Assembly: GCF_000367365.1 (NCBI RefSeq)
Contig: NZ_BARF01000106.1
Span: 30,454-94,453, forward strand
Length of the DNA stretch: 64,000 nucleotides
DNA from: Streptomyces prunicolor NBRC 13075
GTDB taxonomy: Bacteria; Actinomycetota; Actinomycetes; Streptomycetales; Streptomycetaceae
Reading direction: 5' to 3'
A program made the translations under genes and the position numbers. Every line of letters starts with the position of its first letter. Position 1 is the stretch's first letter. The notes under the pieces were generated by a model. The model made no database searches. It was not told the origin of the DNA and saw only the letters and a program-made list of their open reading frames with translations. Below, one piece after another: positions 37,233 to 45,859 of the stretch.

Positions 37233-39113
37233 GTGCGGCGAGCGAACCCGTGGAGCGCCCTGCGTCGGCTGACGACGGAGGCCGAGGTCGAGGCGACGGT
37301 CGGCCGCCCCGCGTCGGTGATCATGCTCAAGCAGATCAGCGCCCTCGACGAGGGCTGCCGGACCGTCCTCGCCGGCTGCCCGATCGCGGCCGTCGGATAC
37401 CGGGACGCCGACGGCACCAGCAGGACGACCTTCGTCGGCGGCACACCGGGTTTCGCCCGCGTCCACTCGCCCACACGCCTCTCGTTCGCCCTGCCCGGGC
37501 CCGGCGACCCGCACGGTCCGATCTCGTTCTTCTTCCTCCTGCCGGGCGTCGGGGAGGTCCTGCGGGTCAACGGCTCGCTGGCCGCGCGGCAGGGCGCGGA
37601 GACGACCGTCGACATCCGGGAGGCGTACGTGCACTGCGCGCAGGCCGTCCTCCGGTCCCGCCTGTGGCAGCCGCCCTCCCCGGCCGAGCCGGTCGCCGGG
37701 ATCACGGGGGACGGGCCCCTGTGCCGACCCGGTGTCGTGGAGTTCCTGGCCGCCGCTCCCTTCCTCGCCCTGTCCACGTGGGACAACTCCGGTGGCAGCG
37801 ACACGAGTCCGCGCGGGGACCGGCAGGCGGTGGCGCGTGTCCTGGACGGCCGCACGCTCGTCGTCCCGGACCGGAAGGGCAACAAACGCGCCGACACGCT
37901 CCATAATCTGCTGCGGGACGACCGGCTGTCGTTCGCCGCGCTCGTGCCGGGCCGCAGCGGTGTGCTCCAGGTCCGCGGCCGGGGCGCGATCACCGACGAT
38001 CCCGCGCTGCTGGAGACGATGGCGCTGCGCGGGATGCCGCCGCACCTGGCGCTGCTCATCGACGTCGAGCACGCCGAGGTGACCGGCAACGACGCCGTGG
38101 CGCGCTCGCGGCTGTGGACCCCCGGCGCCCACCTCGGCCGGGACACGGTGCCCGACCTGATGGCGCTGGGCGGAGAGCACCTCGCCGCCGGTTCGGCCGC
38201 CGCCGAGAGCGGTCCGCCCGCGTTCCTGCTGCGGGCCGTCGGAGCGATCCCGGGGATGACCCGCCTGCTGCGGCTGGTGATCGACCGTCTCTACCGTTCC
38301 GGCCTGCGGAAGGAGGGCTACGAGGACGACGGGCCCACAACGCGCGGGCGGCACCGCGGCTTCCCGCGCCGCCGCCCCGCCGACGCCGGACGTCCGGTCA
38401 CCGGCGGACGAACGGTCACCGGCGGACGGGTGGAGGATCCGCTGCGGGAGGTGCGCGTCGCCGAGATGCGCGGCGAGACGCCGAGCGCGGTCACCCTCGT
38501 GCTGGAGGACGTGGGCGAGAACCCGGGATCGTTCGACTTCCGGCCCGGCCAGTTCTTCACCCTGGTCGCCGACATCGGCGGACGCCCGGTGCGGCGGGCC
38601 TACTCGGCGTCGTCGGCACCCGGTTCGCCCCGGCTTGAGGTCACCGTCAAGCGGGTCGAAGGCGGCCTGTTCTCCACCCATGCGCACCAGAGTCTCCGGG
38701 TCGGCGACCGCATCGCGGTGCGCGGTCCGTCCGGGTCCTTCCACGCCGAGCCACAGCCGCCGGACGAAATCGTGCTGGTCGCGGCGGGCAGTGGCGTGAC
38801 ACCGATGATGAGCATGATCCGCACGCGGCTCGCCGTCGGGTCGGGCCGCGACCGGATCGCGCTGCTCTACAGCAGCCGCACCACCCAAGAGGTCATCTTC
38901 GCCGAGGAGTTGACCCGGTTGGTGAAGGACAACCCCGGCCGGCTGTCGGTCACCCACGTCCTGACCCACCGGGACGGGCGCCTCGACGCGGACGGCGTAC
39001 GTCGCTGGATCACCGGTCTGTCCCCAGCGCTGGGCGCCCATTACTACACCTGTGGTCCGGTCCCACCGGTGGCCCCCTGCCGGCCTGGGAGCCGGGCGCG
39101 CACGTGGAATTGA
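37233..39113 (+). CDS. Pyridoxamine-phosphate-oxidase-like/ferredoxin-reductase fusion, C-terminus truncated
   Basis: The 626-residue protein has a split-barrel FMN-binding domain of the PPOX type (residues about 30-340, VEFLAAAPFLALSTWDNSGG, DRKGNKRADTLHNLLRDDRL) and a ferredoxin-NADP-reductase-like half from about 400 (PGQFFTLVADIGGRPVRRAY FAD motif, VAAGSGVTPMMSMIRTRL NAD motif, HYYTCGP). Homologues continue after CGP into P-M-M and a [2Fe-2S] ferredoxin domain; here the frame runs into PVPPVAPCRPGSRARTWN and stops. So it has lost its C-terminus at about 39058, where the next reductase begins without its N-terminus. GTG 37233 follows GAGAGGAATCC. Activity is doubtful. Confidence 0.75.
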   Translation: MRRANPWSALRRLTTEAEVEATVGRPASVIMLKQISALDEGCRTVLAGCPIAAVGYRDADGTSRTTFVGGTPGFARVHSPTRLSFALPGPGDPHGPISFFFLLPGVGEVLRVNGSLAARQGAETTVDIREAYVHCAQAVLRSRLWQPPSPAEPVAGITGDGPLCRPGVVEFLAAAPFLALSTWDNSGGSDTSPRGDRQAVARVLDGRTLVVPDRKGNKRADTLHNLLRDDRLSFAALVPGRSGVLQVRGRGAITDDPALLETMALRGMPPHLALLIDVEHAEVTGNDAVARSRLWTPGAHLGRDTVPDLMALGGEHLAAGSAAAESGPPAFLLRAVGAIPGMTRLLRLVIDRLYRSGLRKEGYEDDGPTTRGRHRGFPRRRPADAGRPVTGGRTVTGGRVEDPLREVRVAEMRGETPSAVTLVLEDVGENPGSFDFRPGQFFTLVADIGGRPVRRAYSASSAPGSPRLEVTVKRVEGGLFSTHAHQSLRVGDRIAVRGPSGSFHAEPQPPDEIVLVAAGSGVTPMMSMIRTRLAVGSGRDRIALLYSSRTTQEVIFAEELTRLVKDNPGRLSVTHVLTHRDGRLDADGVRRWITGLSPALGAHYYTCGPVPPVAPCRPGSRARTWN

Positions 39114-39946
39114 CCCTGCCCTCGGGACTGCGGCGGCCCTACTCGCTGTGCGGGGAGGTGGCGGACAGCGAGGCGTGGACGGTCGCCGTGCACCGCGTGC
39201 CGGAGGGGCGTGGCGGCTCCCGGGAGATCCACGAAACCGCCCTGGTAGGACGGGAGTTGGAGGTACGCGGGCCGATCAACAGGTTCCCGCTCGTGCCTGC
39301 GGCGGGCTACCTCCTGCTGGCCGGCGGTATCGGCGTCACCCCGCTGCTGCCGATGGCCCGCGAACTCACCGCCCGCGGCCTGCCCTGGCGACTTGTCCTG
39401 GGCGCCCGCGACCGCTCCCGGCTCGGGTACGCCGAGGAGTTGGTGGCGTTGGGCGGGGACCGGGTGCTGCTCGTTCCGCAGGACGAGGTGGGGCTGCCGG
39501 ACCTGGCCGCCGAACTCGCCGCCGTCCCGTCCTCGTACGCCGTCTACGCCTGTGGCCCGCGACCGATGCTCGACGCGGTGACGGCCCTGTGCCGGACGGC
39601 GGACCCGGCGCGGTCACCGCACGTCGAACGCTTCACCGCGGCCGACGGGACCGAGCCCGTCCAACTCGACGCGCCGAGCGGGGAGTTCGAGGTGGTGCTG
39701 GCCCGTTCGGGGCTTCGGTTGACCGTGCCCGCCGACCGTTCCGTGCTGGACGTCGTACGGGAGAAGCTCTCGGATGTGCCCTTCTCCTGCGAGGAGGGCT
39801 ACTGCGGCACCTGCGAGACGCCGGTCACGGCCGGGCTCCCGGACCACCGCGACACGGTGATCGAGCCGTCCGAACGTCCCACCGCCACCACGATGATGAT
39901 CTGCGTGAGCCGCTGCGACTCACCGGTGCTGGAGCTGGATCTCTAA
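39059..39946 (+). pseudogene. Oxygenase-reductase-like flavoprotein with [2Fe-2S] domain, N-terminus missing
   Basis: The frame reads PTGGPLPAWEPGAHVELTLP then RRPYSLCG, which is the middle of the FAD domain of phthalate-dioxygenase-type reductases; about 30-40 residues before it are missing. The rest is intact: GGIGVTPLLPMARELTARGL, YACGPRPMLDAV, and a plant-type ferredoxin with CEEGYCGTCETPV and a final Cys in MICVSRC. The first in-frame start is GTG 39104, inside the FAD domain. Its frame is shifted by -1 relative to the upstream reductase. It ends with a 4-base overlap with the Lrp-type gene. Most likely a deletion fused two neighbouring reductase genes out of frame. Confidence 0.65.
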
Positions 39947-40428
39947 GCGCGGCCTTTCGCCAGGCGATGCAGCAGGGCCCGAGGCCGGTACGGGACGACC
40001 TCGGCCAGGGAGATGGCGGTGCTGGTCCGGTCGACCCCGTCGATGGCGAGGATCGCTTTGGTGATGCGGTGCAGGTCCGCGGTGTCCTTGGCGACGACAT
40101 GCGCGAGGAGGTCGGCGTCGCCGGTGGTGTAGTGCACCTCGATGACCTCGGGGAGGTCGAGCAGTCCCTCGTGGACGCTCTCGGGCTCGGCCTGGCTCAC
40201 CGCGAGCGACATGAACGCGACCAGGCCGTACCCGAGGGCGCCTGGGTCGACGCGTCGACTGACGGGCTTGAGCACGCCGTCGGCGGCCATCCTCCGCAGC
40301 CGGGCGTGCACGGTGTTCCGGGCCACGCCCAGGGTCTGCGCCAGGGCGAGGATCGTCGCGTCCGGGTCGTCGTCCAGGGCCAGGATGATGCGGGCGTCCA
40401 AGGGATCCATCAGCGTCATGGCGTGCAT
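39943..40428 (-). CDS. Lrp/AsnC family transcriptional regulator
   Basis: The 161-residue protein has an N-terminal winged helix-turn-helix (LDARIILALDDDPDATILAL, TLGVARNTVHARLRRM) and the C-terminal RAM/ActR ligand domain (EVHYTTGDADLLAHVVAKDT). Such proteins form octamers and respond to amino acids. Start ATG 40428 is used (MHAMTLMDPLDARI); ATGs 40419 and 40410 are in frame. It is divergent from the MFS gene at 40559 and probably controls it; it converges with the truncated reductase. Confidence 0.9.
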   Translation of the reverse strand: MHAMTLMDPLDARIILALDDDPDATILALAQTLGVARNTVHARLRRMAADGVLKPVSRRVDPGALGYGLVAFMSLAVSQAEPESVHEGLLDLPEVIEVHYTTGDADLLAHVVAKDTADLHRITKAILAIDGVDRTSTAISLAEVVPYRPRALLHRLAKGRA

Positions 40429-40558
40429 TCTGCCACCATTGATGCTGGGCATTGAGCATCTGTCGCACTGGACGGAGCCGGTATTGCGCGGATGCCCTGC
40501 GATGTGGTCAGGGTGGTGAGCCGTTCCACGCCTCCGCCCTGATGAAGGACCGCCCGCC

Positions 40559-41845
40559 ATGGCCTTGAGCTCGCGCCCCACCGGTACCGGTCGCTCCTGG
40601 GTCGTCATCGTCGCCGCCGGAGTCGCCGCCGGGCTGCAGGTGTGGAAGGTGCCGCCCGCGGTGCCGTTCCTGCGGCACGATCTGTCGCTGAGCCTGGTCC
40701 AGGCCGGGACTCTGCTGGGGATCGTCCAACTGGCCGGGATGCTCGGGGGACTTGCCGTCTCGCTCCTGGCCGAGCTGATCGGTGAACGGCGCTGCCTGAG
40801 CGCGGGGCTGGTTCTGCTGTTCGTCGGTTCGGCGGGCGGGGGCTTCGCCTGGTCGGCGGCGCCGCTGCTGGCCTCGCGGGCGGTCGAGGGCGCCGGTTTC
40901 ATCCTGGTCGCGGTGAGCGGACCCGGGCTGATCCGGCGTACCGCACCGCCCGGTCGTTTCACCACGGCCATGGGCTTCTGGGGCGCTTACCAGGGCATCT
41001 CCACCTTCGCCGGGCTCGTCATCGGCGCGCTGGTCCTCCAGGTGATGCCGTGGCGGGTGTGGTGGTGGGGCATGGCCGTGGTCGCGCTGCTGCCGTTGCC
41101 GTGGGTCCTGGCCCGGGTGCCCCGTGACGACGCGGCCGGTGTGCGGGGCGTCGCGAACGCCCTCGCCCGGATCGGCCGTACCGTCCGCGCTCCCAGACCG
41201 TGGACGGCCGGGCTCGTCTTCGCCTGTTACACCCTGCCGTGGATGGCCGTGGTCGGGTTTCTGCCCACCATCTATCGCGACGGCGGGATGACGGGCAGTT
41301 GGCCGGGTGTACTGAGTGCCTTGGTCGGGGCGGCGAACGCGGTGGGCTCGATCGCCACGGCGGCGCTCATGCGACGCGGCCTGCCCACCCGCGTCCTTCT
41401 CGCCCCCGCGTTCGTCGTCATGGCTGTCACGTCCGTGCTGGCCTTCGCCGTCGACTGGCACCGCCTCCCGGCAGGTACCGCCGGGCAGTTCGCGTGTGTG
41501 GCGGTCTTCTCGCTGACCGGCGGCGCGATACCGGCGACCTTGCTGCGCATGATCGGTGAGCTGACGCCGGCCGGGGGCTCCGCTCCCGCGGCCATGGGGC
41601 TGATCCAGCAACTGTTCAACGCCGGCAGTTTCATCGGCCCGACGCTCGCCGCGTGGCTTGCGACCCGTACCGGCGACTGGCACTCCACCTGGTGGATCAC
41701 CTGTGCCTGCGCGGCCGTCGGTATCGTCCTCGGGCTGCGCCTCGGTGACCGATCCGGAGCCGTTACGGCAACTTCCGTTCCCCAACCCGCTGTTGGAGTC
41801 CGGTGCGGAGGGGATCGTCGTCGGGCAGGCCGAGTTCGGCGGTGA
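40559..41845 (+). CDS. MFS transporter, CynX/NimT-like
   Basis: The 428-residue protein has 12 predicted membrane segments of the major facilitator family. The start (GVAAGLQVWKVPPAVPFLRH), motif-A-like LLAELIGERRCLSAGL and the GFWGAYQGIS helix fit the CynX/NimT-like anion/cyanate family. Substrate is unknown; the divergent Lrp-type regulator suggests an amino-acid-related compound. The C-terminal about 28 residues (CGGDRRRAGRVRR end) overlap antisense the 3' end of the SARP gene by 83 bases. Confidence 0.88.
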   Translation: MALSSRPTGTGRSWVVIVAAGVAAGLQVWKVPPAVPFLRHDLSLSLVQAGTLLGIVQLAGMLGGLAVSLLAELIGERRCLSAGLVLLFVGSAGGGFAWSAAPLLASRAVEGAGFILVAVSGPGLIRRTAPPGRFTTAMGFWGAYQGISTFAGLVIGALVLQVMPWRVWWWGMAVVALLPLPWVLARVPRDDAAGVRGVANALARIGRTVRAPRPWTAGLVFACYTLPWMAVVGFLPTIYRDGGMTGSWPGVLSALVGAANAVGSIATAALMRRGLPTRVLLAPAFVVMAVTSVLAFAVDWHRLPAGTAGQFACVAVFSLTGGAIPATLLRMIGELTPAGGSAPAAMGLIQQLFNAGSFIGPTLAAWLATRTGDWHSTWWITCACAAVGIVLGLRLGDRSGAVTATSVPQPAVGVRCGGDRRRAGRVRR

Positions 41846-44633
41846 GGACGAGTGCGCGGGTCCACACCTCGTGGGCCGCCGCGGACTGCCCCGCGCTGCG
41901 ATGGCTGTCGCCGAGGCAGATCAGGCAGGCGGCCTCGCTGTGGCGGTCCCCGGTGGCGTGGAACAACCGGGCCGCCTGCCGGTAGTGGTCGACTGCCTGT
42001 TGGTATCGGCCCAGTTGATGGTGGATGTAGCCCAGGCTGTCGGAGGTGTGGGCCTGCCCGGCCACGTCTCCGGCCGCCCGCGCGAGTTCGAGGGCCTGCT
42101 CGCAGTGTGCCAGCGCGCGGAGATGGTCGCCGAGGTTCGCCTGTCTCCAGCCGATGTGGTTCAGCGCCGCGGCCTGTCCCGCCCGGTCGCCCGCGGCCCG
42201 GTAGTGCTCCAGACTCCGGTACGCGTGTTCCAGCACGAGCTCGGAACTGCCCTGTTCCGCCGACATCCGCGAGAGATGCTGATGGGTCCGGGCCTGGCCC
42301 GCGTCGCTGCCCAGCGCGGCGAAGAGTTCGAGTGCCCTCAGATAGTGCTCCCGGGCCCGCTCCGGACACTTCAACCGGTCCAGGGCCAGCCCCAGACCTC
42401 GGTGCGCGCCCGCCCGTCCGGCCAGGTCGCCCTCCCGTTCGGCGGCCACCAGGGCGCTGCGCGCGGCAGTGAGCAACGACTGCCAGTATCCGTGCCGGTC
42501 CAGGAAGGTGGCCAGTACCGTGACCAGCCGCCACACATGACCGTCGAAGCCTGGCCGCGGCTGCCGCACGATCTCCAGCAGCACCGGGTGCTCGGCGACG
42601 AACCAGGCCAGCGCCCGGCCGTAGTCCTCGAACTCCAGCGGGTTCGCGCCGGATTTGGGTGCGGGCACGTCCACCGGATTGGGCTGCGGGGTCACCAGTA
42701 CGTCGGCCGCCCGCGCGGAGTGCAGATAGTGGTCCATCATCCGGCGCAGCGCCGACCGGCGTTCCCACTCGTCGTCGTACGCGGTCACGAGTTCCCCGGC
42801 GTAGACGCGCAGCAGGTCGTGGAAGGCGTACCGGCCTGGCGCGTGCTCGACCAGCAGGTGGCCGCCGGTCAGTTCGGCCAGCAGCGCGCGGACGCGTTCG
42901 GGGGGTGCCCCGGACAGTGCGGCGGCCGCGCGTCGGTCGAGGTCGGGTCCCGGGTGCAGGGCCAGCAGGCGGAACAGTCGGGCGGCGGCGGGGCTGAGCG
43001 CGCTGTAGGACCAGGAGAACACCGCCCGTACCTGGCTGGACTCCTCGCCGCCGTCCAGCGCGTCCAACCGGCCGCCCGCTTCCCGGAGTTCGTCCGCGAG
43101 GGCGCCCAGCGGGCGGCGTGGCTGCGCGGCGGCGCGTGCCGAGACCACGGCCAGCGCGAGGGGCAGTCCCGCGCACCAGGTGACGACGTCCGCGACCGCC
43201 GCCGGTTCGGCCGCGACGCGGCCCGCACCGAGCCGTTTCGCCAGTACGTCCCGTGCGCCGGCCGGTGTCAGCGGGTCCACGGCGAGCAGATGGGCGCCCT
43301 CGGTCGCGGCCAGCCCGGTCAGCCGGTTGCGGCTGGTCACCAGCGCCATGCAGCCGACCGAGCCCGGCAGCAGTGGGCGGACCTGTTCCTCGTCGCGGGC
43401 GTTGTCGAGGACGACCATCATCCGGCGCCCCGTCAACAGGCTTCGGTACAGGCCGACTTGTGCCTCCAGTCCCGGCGGCATCCGCTCCGGCCGGACCCCG
43501 AGCGCGTCGAGGAATCCGCGTACCGCCTCGGTCGGCGGCACCACCGACCCCTGCGGGTCGAACCCCCGCAGGTTCACGTACAGCTGCCCGTCGGGGAACG
43601 CGCTCTCCACCCGGCGCGCCCAGTGCACGGCGAGCGCGGTCTTCCCCACGCCCGCCATGCCCGACACCGCCGAGATGACCACGGCGGCGGACTCTCCCTC
43701 GGCCGAGGCGAGGATCGCGGCGAGCCGGGCCAGCTCTCCGTCGCGGCCGGTGAATCCCCGTACGGCCATGGGGAGTTGGGCGGGAAGCTCGGTCTGCCGT
43801 ATCACCGCCGACGGCTCGGGATGTCGTATCACCGCCGATGGCTCGGGACGCCGGGGCGACGTGGGGCGGTGGCCGCGCAGGATCGACTGGTGGAGCTGGC
43901 GCAGGGCCGGTCCTGTGTCCGTGCCCAGTTCCTCGGCGAGCCGTTTGCGGACAGCGGCGTAGCAGTCCAGGGCCTCCGCGCTGCGGCCGGTCTCGTGCAG
44001 GGCCCGCATCAGGGCTTCGGCCAGGGGTTCCGCGAGCGGATACTCGCCGAGCAGGCCGGTCAACGGGCCGATGACGGGGGCGGGATCGCCGTGGCGCAGT
44101 TCGGCCCGGGCCCAGCCGACGGCGGCGTCCTGGTGCTGGCGCCGCCAGGCCTCGCGCATGCGGGCCGCCCACTCGCCGTTCAGACCGGACAACGGCTCTC
44201 CGCGCCACAGGTCGAGTGCCTCGCGCAGCAGCCCCGCCCGCGCGGGGTCGGCAGGGGCCGCCGCCCGTGCCTGGTCGACCAGTTGGCGGAAGCGGTACAC
44301 GTCCACCTGGTCCGGACGGGCCTCCAGGAGGTATCCGCCGGAACGGCGCACCAGTGATAAGGGTTCCCGCGCGGTCTCGGCGGCCTGCTCGCACATCCGC
44401 CGTATCCGGGCGACATGGGCGTGCACCGCGCCGCGCGCGCCGTCCGGCGCGTGCGGGCCCCAGACCCGCTCGATGACCGCGTCGACGGCGACGGGCCGGC
44501 CGACGTCCACGGCCAACGCGGCCATCACGGTGCGGCGTTGGGGCGGGCCCACCTCGACCGCGCGCCCCTCCGCCGACAGTTCCACCGGCCCGAGCAACTG
44601 CACGTCCACCATGGTGTGCGCCTCCCCCTGCAC
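41763..44633 (-). CDS. AfsR/SARP family regulator (SARP-NB-ARC-TPR)
   Basis: The 956-residue protein has the AfsR layout. An OmpR-like DNA-binding domain lies at about 8-95 (VQLLGPVELSAEGRAVEVGP; GAVHAHVARIRRM; SGGYLL), BTAD at about 100-245, NB-ARC from about 285 (GMAGVGKTALAVHWARR; MVVLDNARDEEQVRPLLP; ALVTSRNRL) and C-terminal TPRs (GHIGWRQANLGDHLRALAHC-type repeats). It should activate secondary-metabolism or regulatory genes when bound to ATP. GTG 44633 follows AAGGAGGAGG; ATG 44612 follows GGGGGAGG and is also good. Upstream are SARP-like heptamer repeats. Confidence 0.93.
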   Translation of the reverse strand: MQGEAHTMVDVQLLGPVELSAEGRAVEVGPPQRRTVMAALAVDVGRPVAVDAVIERVWGPHAPDGARGAVHAHVARIRRMCEQAAETAREPLSLVRRSGGYLLEARPDQVDVYRFRQLVDQARAAAPADPARAGLLREALDLWRGEPLSGLNGEWAARMREAWRRQHQDAAVGWARAELRHGDPAPVIGPLTGLLGEYPLAEPLAEALMRALHETGRSAEALDCYAAVRKRLAEELGTDTGPALRQLHQSILRGHRPTSPRRPEPSAVIRHPEPSAVIRQTELPAQLPMAVRGFTGRDGELARLAAILASAEGESAAVVISAVSGMAGVGKTALAVHWARRVESAFPDGQLYVNLRGFDPQGSVVPPTEAVRGFLDALGVRPERMPPGLEAQVGLYRSLLTGRRMMVVLDNARDEEQVRPLLPGSVGCMALVTSRNRLTGLAATEGAHLLAVDPLTPAGARDVLAKRLGAGRVAAEPAAVADVVTWCAGLPLALAVVSARAAAQPRRPLGALADELREAGGRLDALDGGEESSQVRAVFSWSYSALSPAAARLFRLLALHPGPDLDRRAAAALSGAPPERVRALLAELTGGHLLVEHAPGRYAFHDLLRVYAGELVTAYDDEWERRSALRRMMDHYLHSARAADVLVTPQPNPVDVPAPKSGANPLEFEDYGRALAWFVAEHPVLLEIVRQPRPGFDGHVWRLVTVLATFLDRHGYWQSLLTAARSALVAAEREGDLAGRAGAHRGLGLALDRLKCPERAREHYLRALELFAALGSDAGQARTHQHLSRMSAEQGSSELVLEHAYRSLEHYRAAGDRAGQAAALNHIGWRQANLGDHLRALAHCEQALELARAAGDVAGQAHTSDSLGYIHHQLGRYQQAVDHYRQAARLFHATGDRHSEAACLICLGDSHRSAGQSAAAHEVWTRALVLTAELGLPDDDPLRTGLQQRVGERKLP

Positions 44634-44671
44634 AAAGCCTCCTCCTTTTCTTCACGGACGCGTGTGCGGCG

Positions 44672-44689
44672 CGACAAGACTTCGACAAG
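44672..44689. promoter_or_regulatory. SARP-type direct heptamers CGACAAG-N4-CGACAAG
   Basis: CGACAAG at 44672-44678 and 44683-44689 repeats with an 11-bp period (4-base spacer), the geometry known for SARP binding sites. It lies 39 bases upstream of the SARP start and 144 bases upstream of the IclR start. Autoregulation or control of iclR is plausible; no canonical -10 is obvious 8 bases further. Confidence 0.5.
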
Positions 44690-44811
44690 GTTTCCTGTCA
44701 CACACCGGTGCGAATCTGCTGGGGTACGGACGGGGCGTCGACCGCGTCCCGTCGACGTACGACGGCAGGGCCGTCGCCTGGCGGCTGCGCAACAGGCAAA
44801 CGGGGGCGAGA

Positions 44812-44825
44812 CGTGTGATCACACG
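44812..44825. promoter_or_regulatory. 14-bp perfect palindrome CGTGTGATCACACG before the IclR gene
   Basis: Every base of CGTGTGATCACACG pairs with its symmetric partner. It ends 7 bases before the ATG of the IclR-type gene, a position where its own repressor would block it. If the GTG at 44815 were the start, the palindrome would lie in coding sequence. Confidence 0.6.
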
Positions 44826-44832
44826 GGGAGTG

Positions 44833-45582
44833 ATGGCACCTGAGACACGGGTGCCGGTACGGCGGCCGGAGACCTTACCGGCGGCCACCGAGAACGCCGG
44901 CGGAAGGAGCGTGCTGGAAGGGGCCTTCGCACTGCTGGAGGCGGTGGAGCGGGCCTTGGAGGCGGGACCGACGAGGCTGGCGTCCGACTGCGGACTGCCC
45001 AAGACGACCGCATACCGCCTGCTGGAACAACTGGCGGATCTGGGCGCGGTCGAGCGGTGCGGCGGGAGTTACCGGGTGGGCCCGCGGATGTTCCGCCTGG
45101 GGCGCGCGTGGCAGCCCCATCCCCGGCTGCGCGCCGCGGCACGGGAACCGATGCGGCGGCTGGCGCAGCTCACGGGCACGACGGTGGGCATCGCCGTCCT
45201 GTGGAAGGGCGAGACGCTGATGGTCGAGTGGTGTCCCGAGGACGCCCGCCGACCGGATCCGCTGGAGACCCGGATGACCTGGCCGTGGTTCACCGCGGCG
45301 GGCAAGGTCCTGGTGGCCACGGCCGCCCCGGCACCTCTGCTGGGACCGCTGCCCGCGTCCTGGGCGCGGGACGCCGAGGCGATACGGGAGCGCGGTGCCG
45401 CGTTCGACCGGGAGGAAGTGGTAACCGGCGTGTGCTGCGCGGCAGTTCCGCTGATCGGGGTGCGCGGCACTCCGGTGGCAGCCCTGTGCGTCCTCACCGA
45501 TCCGGCCCACCACCTGGAACGGCTCGCGGAGACCGCGCGCCGGACGGGGCGGGTGATCAGCGCGGGGCTGCGGAGGCGCTGA
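44833..45582 (+). CDS. IclR family transcriptional regulator
   Basis: The 249-residue protein has an N-terminal IclR winged helix (SVLEGAFALLEAVERALEAG, LASDCGLPKTTAYRLLEQLA, GGSYRVGPRMFRLG) and a GAF-like effector domain (TGTTVGIAVLWKGETLMVEW; WFTAAGKVLVATAAP; GVCCAAVPLIG). ATG 44833 is used; GTG 44815 is in frame. It is divergent from the SARP gene with SARP-like heptamers and a perfect palindrome between them. Target genes are unknown. Confidence 0.9.
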   Translation: MAPETRVPVRRPETLPAATENAGGRSVLEGAFALLEAVERALEAGPTRLASDCGLPKTTAYRLLEQLADLGAVERCGGSYRVGPRMFRLGRAWQPHPRLRAAAREPMRRLAQLTGTTVGIAVLWKGETLMVEWCPEDARRPDPLETRMTWPWFTAAGKVLVATAAPAPLLGPLPASWARDAEAIRERGAAFDREEVVTGVCCAAVPLIGVRGTPVAALCVLTDPAHHLERLAETARRTGRVISAGLRRR

Positions 45583-45680
45583 GGGACGGTCGGGGGCACT
45601 GATACGACGGGGACTGCGACGCGCGGTCCGGCGATCGGGCGGGGACGGCCACCGGCCGCACCGCCGGCCCCGTCTTCGAA

Positions 45681-45719
45681 CACGCCGGGCGCTCGGTCAG
45701 GGGCCGAGCGCCCGGCGTG
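45681..45719. terminator. Perfect 16-bp hairpin terminator after the IclR gene
   Basis: CACGCCGGGCGCTCGG (45681-45696) and CCGAGCGCCCGGCGTG (45704-45719) pair perfectly with a 7-base loop, 98 bases after the IclR stop. It separates that gene from the aminopeptidase. Confidence 0.85.
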
Positions 45720-45859
45720 CTGCTCTCCGTGACCGGGCCGCGTCCCGCACGAGACATCGGTCGCTCGACCGTTGCCGAGGTCAACACCCCTGAAAACCCC
45801 TGCGGTTCCCACCGAACCCCGTCGTACGCTGACGGCCGCTGTCTGCCGAGGGAGGACAC

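Noticed and set aside
41272..44688. 1,138-codon frame overlapping the SARP gene
   Set aside because: Same strand but shifted frame of the SARP gene; translation is Arg/Gly/Pro-rich with no domains.
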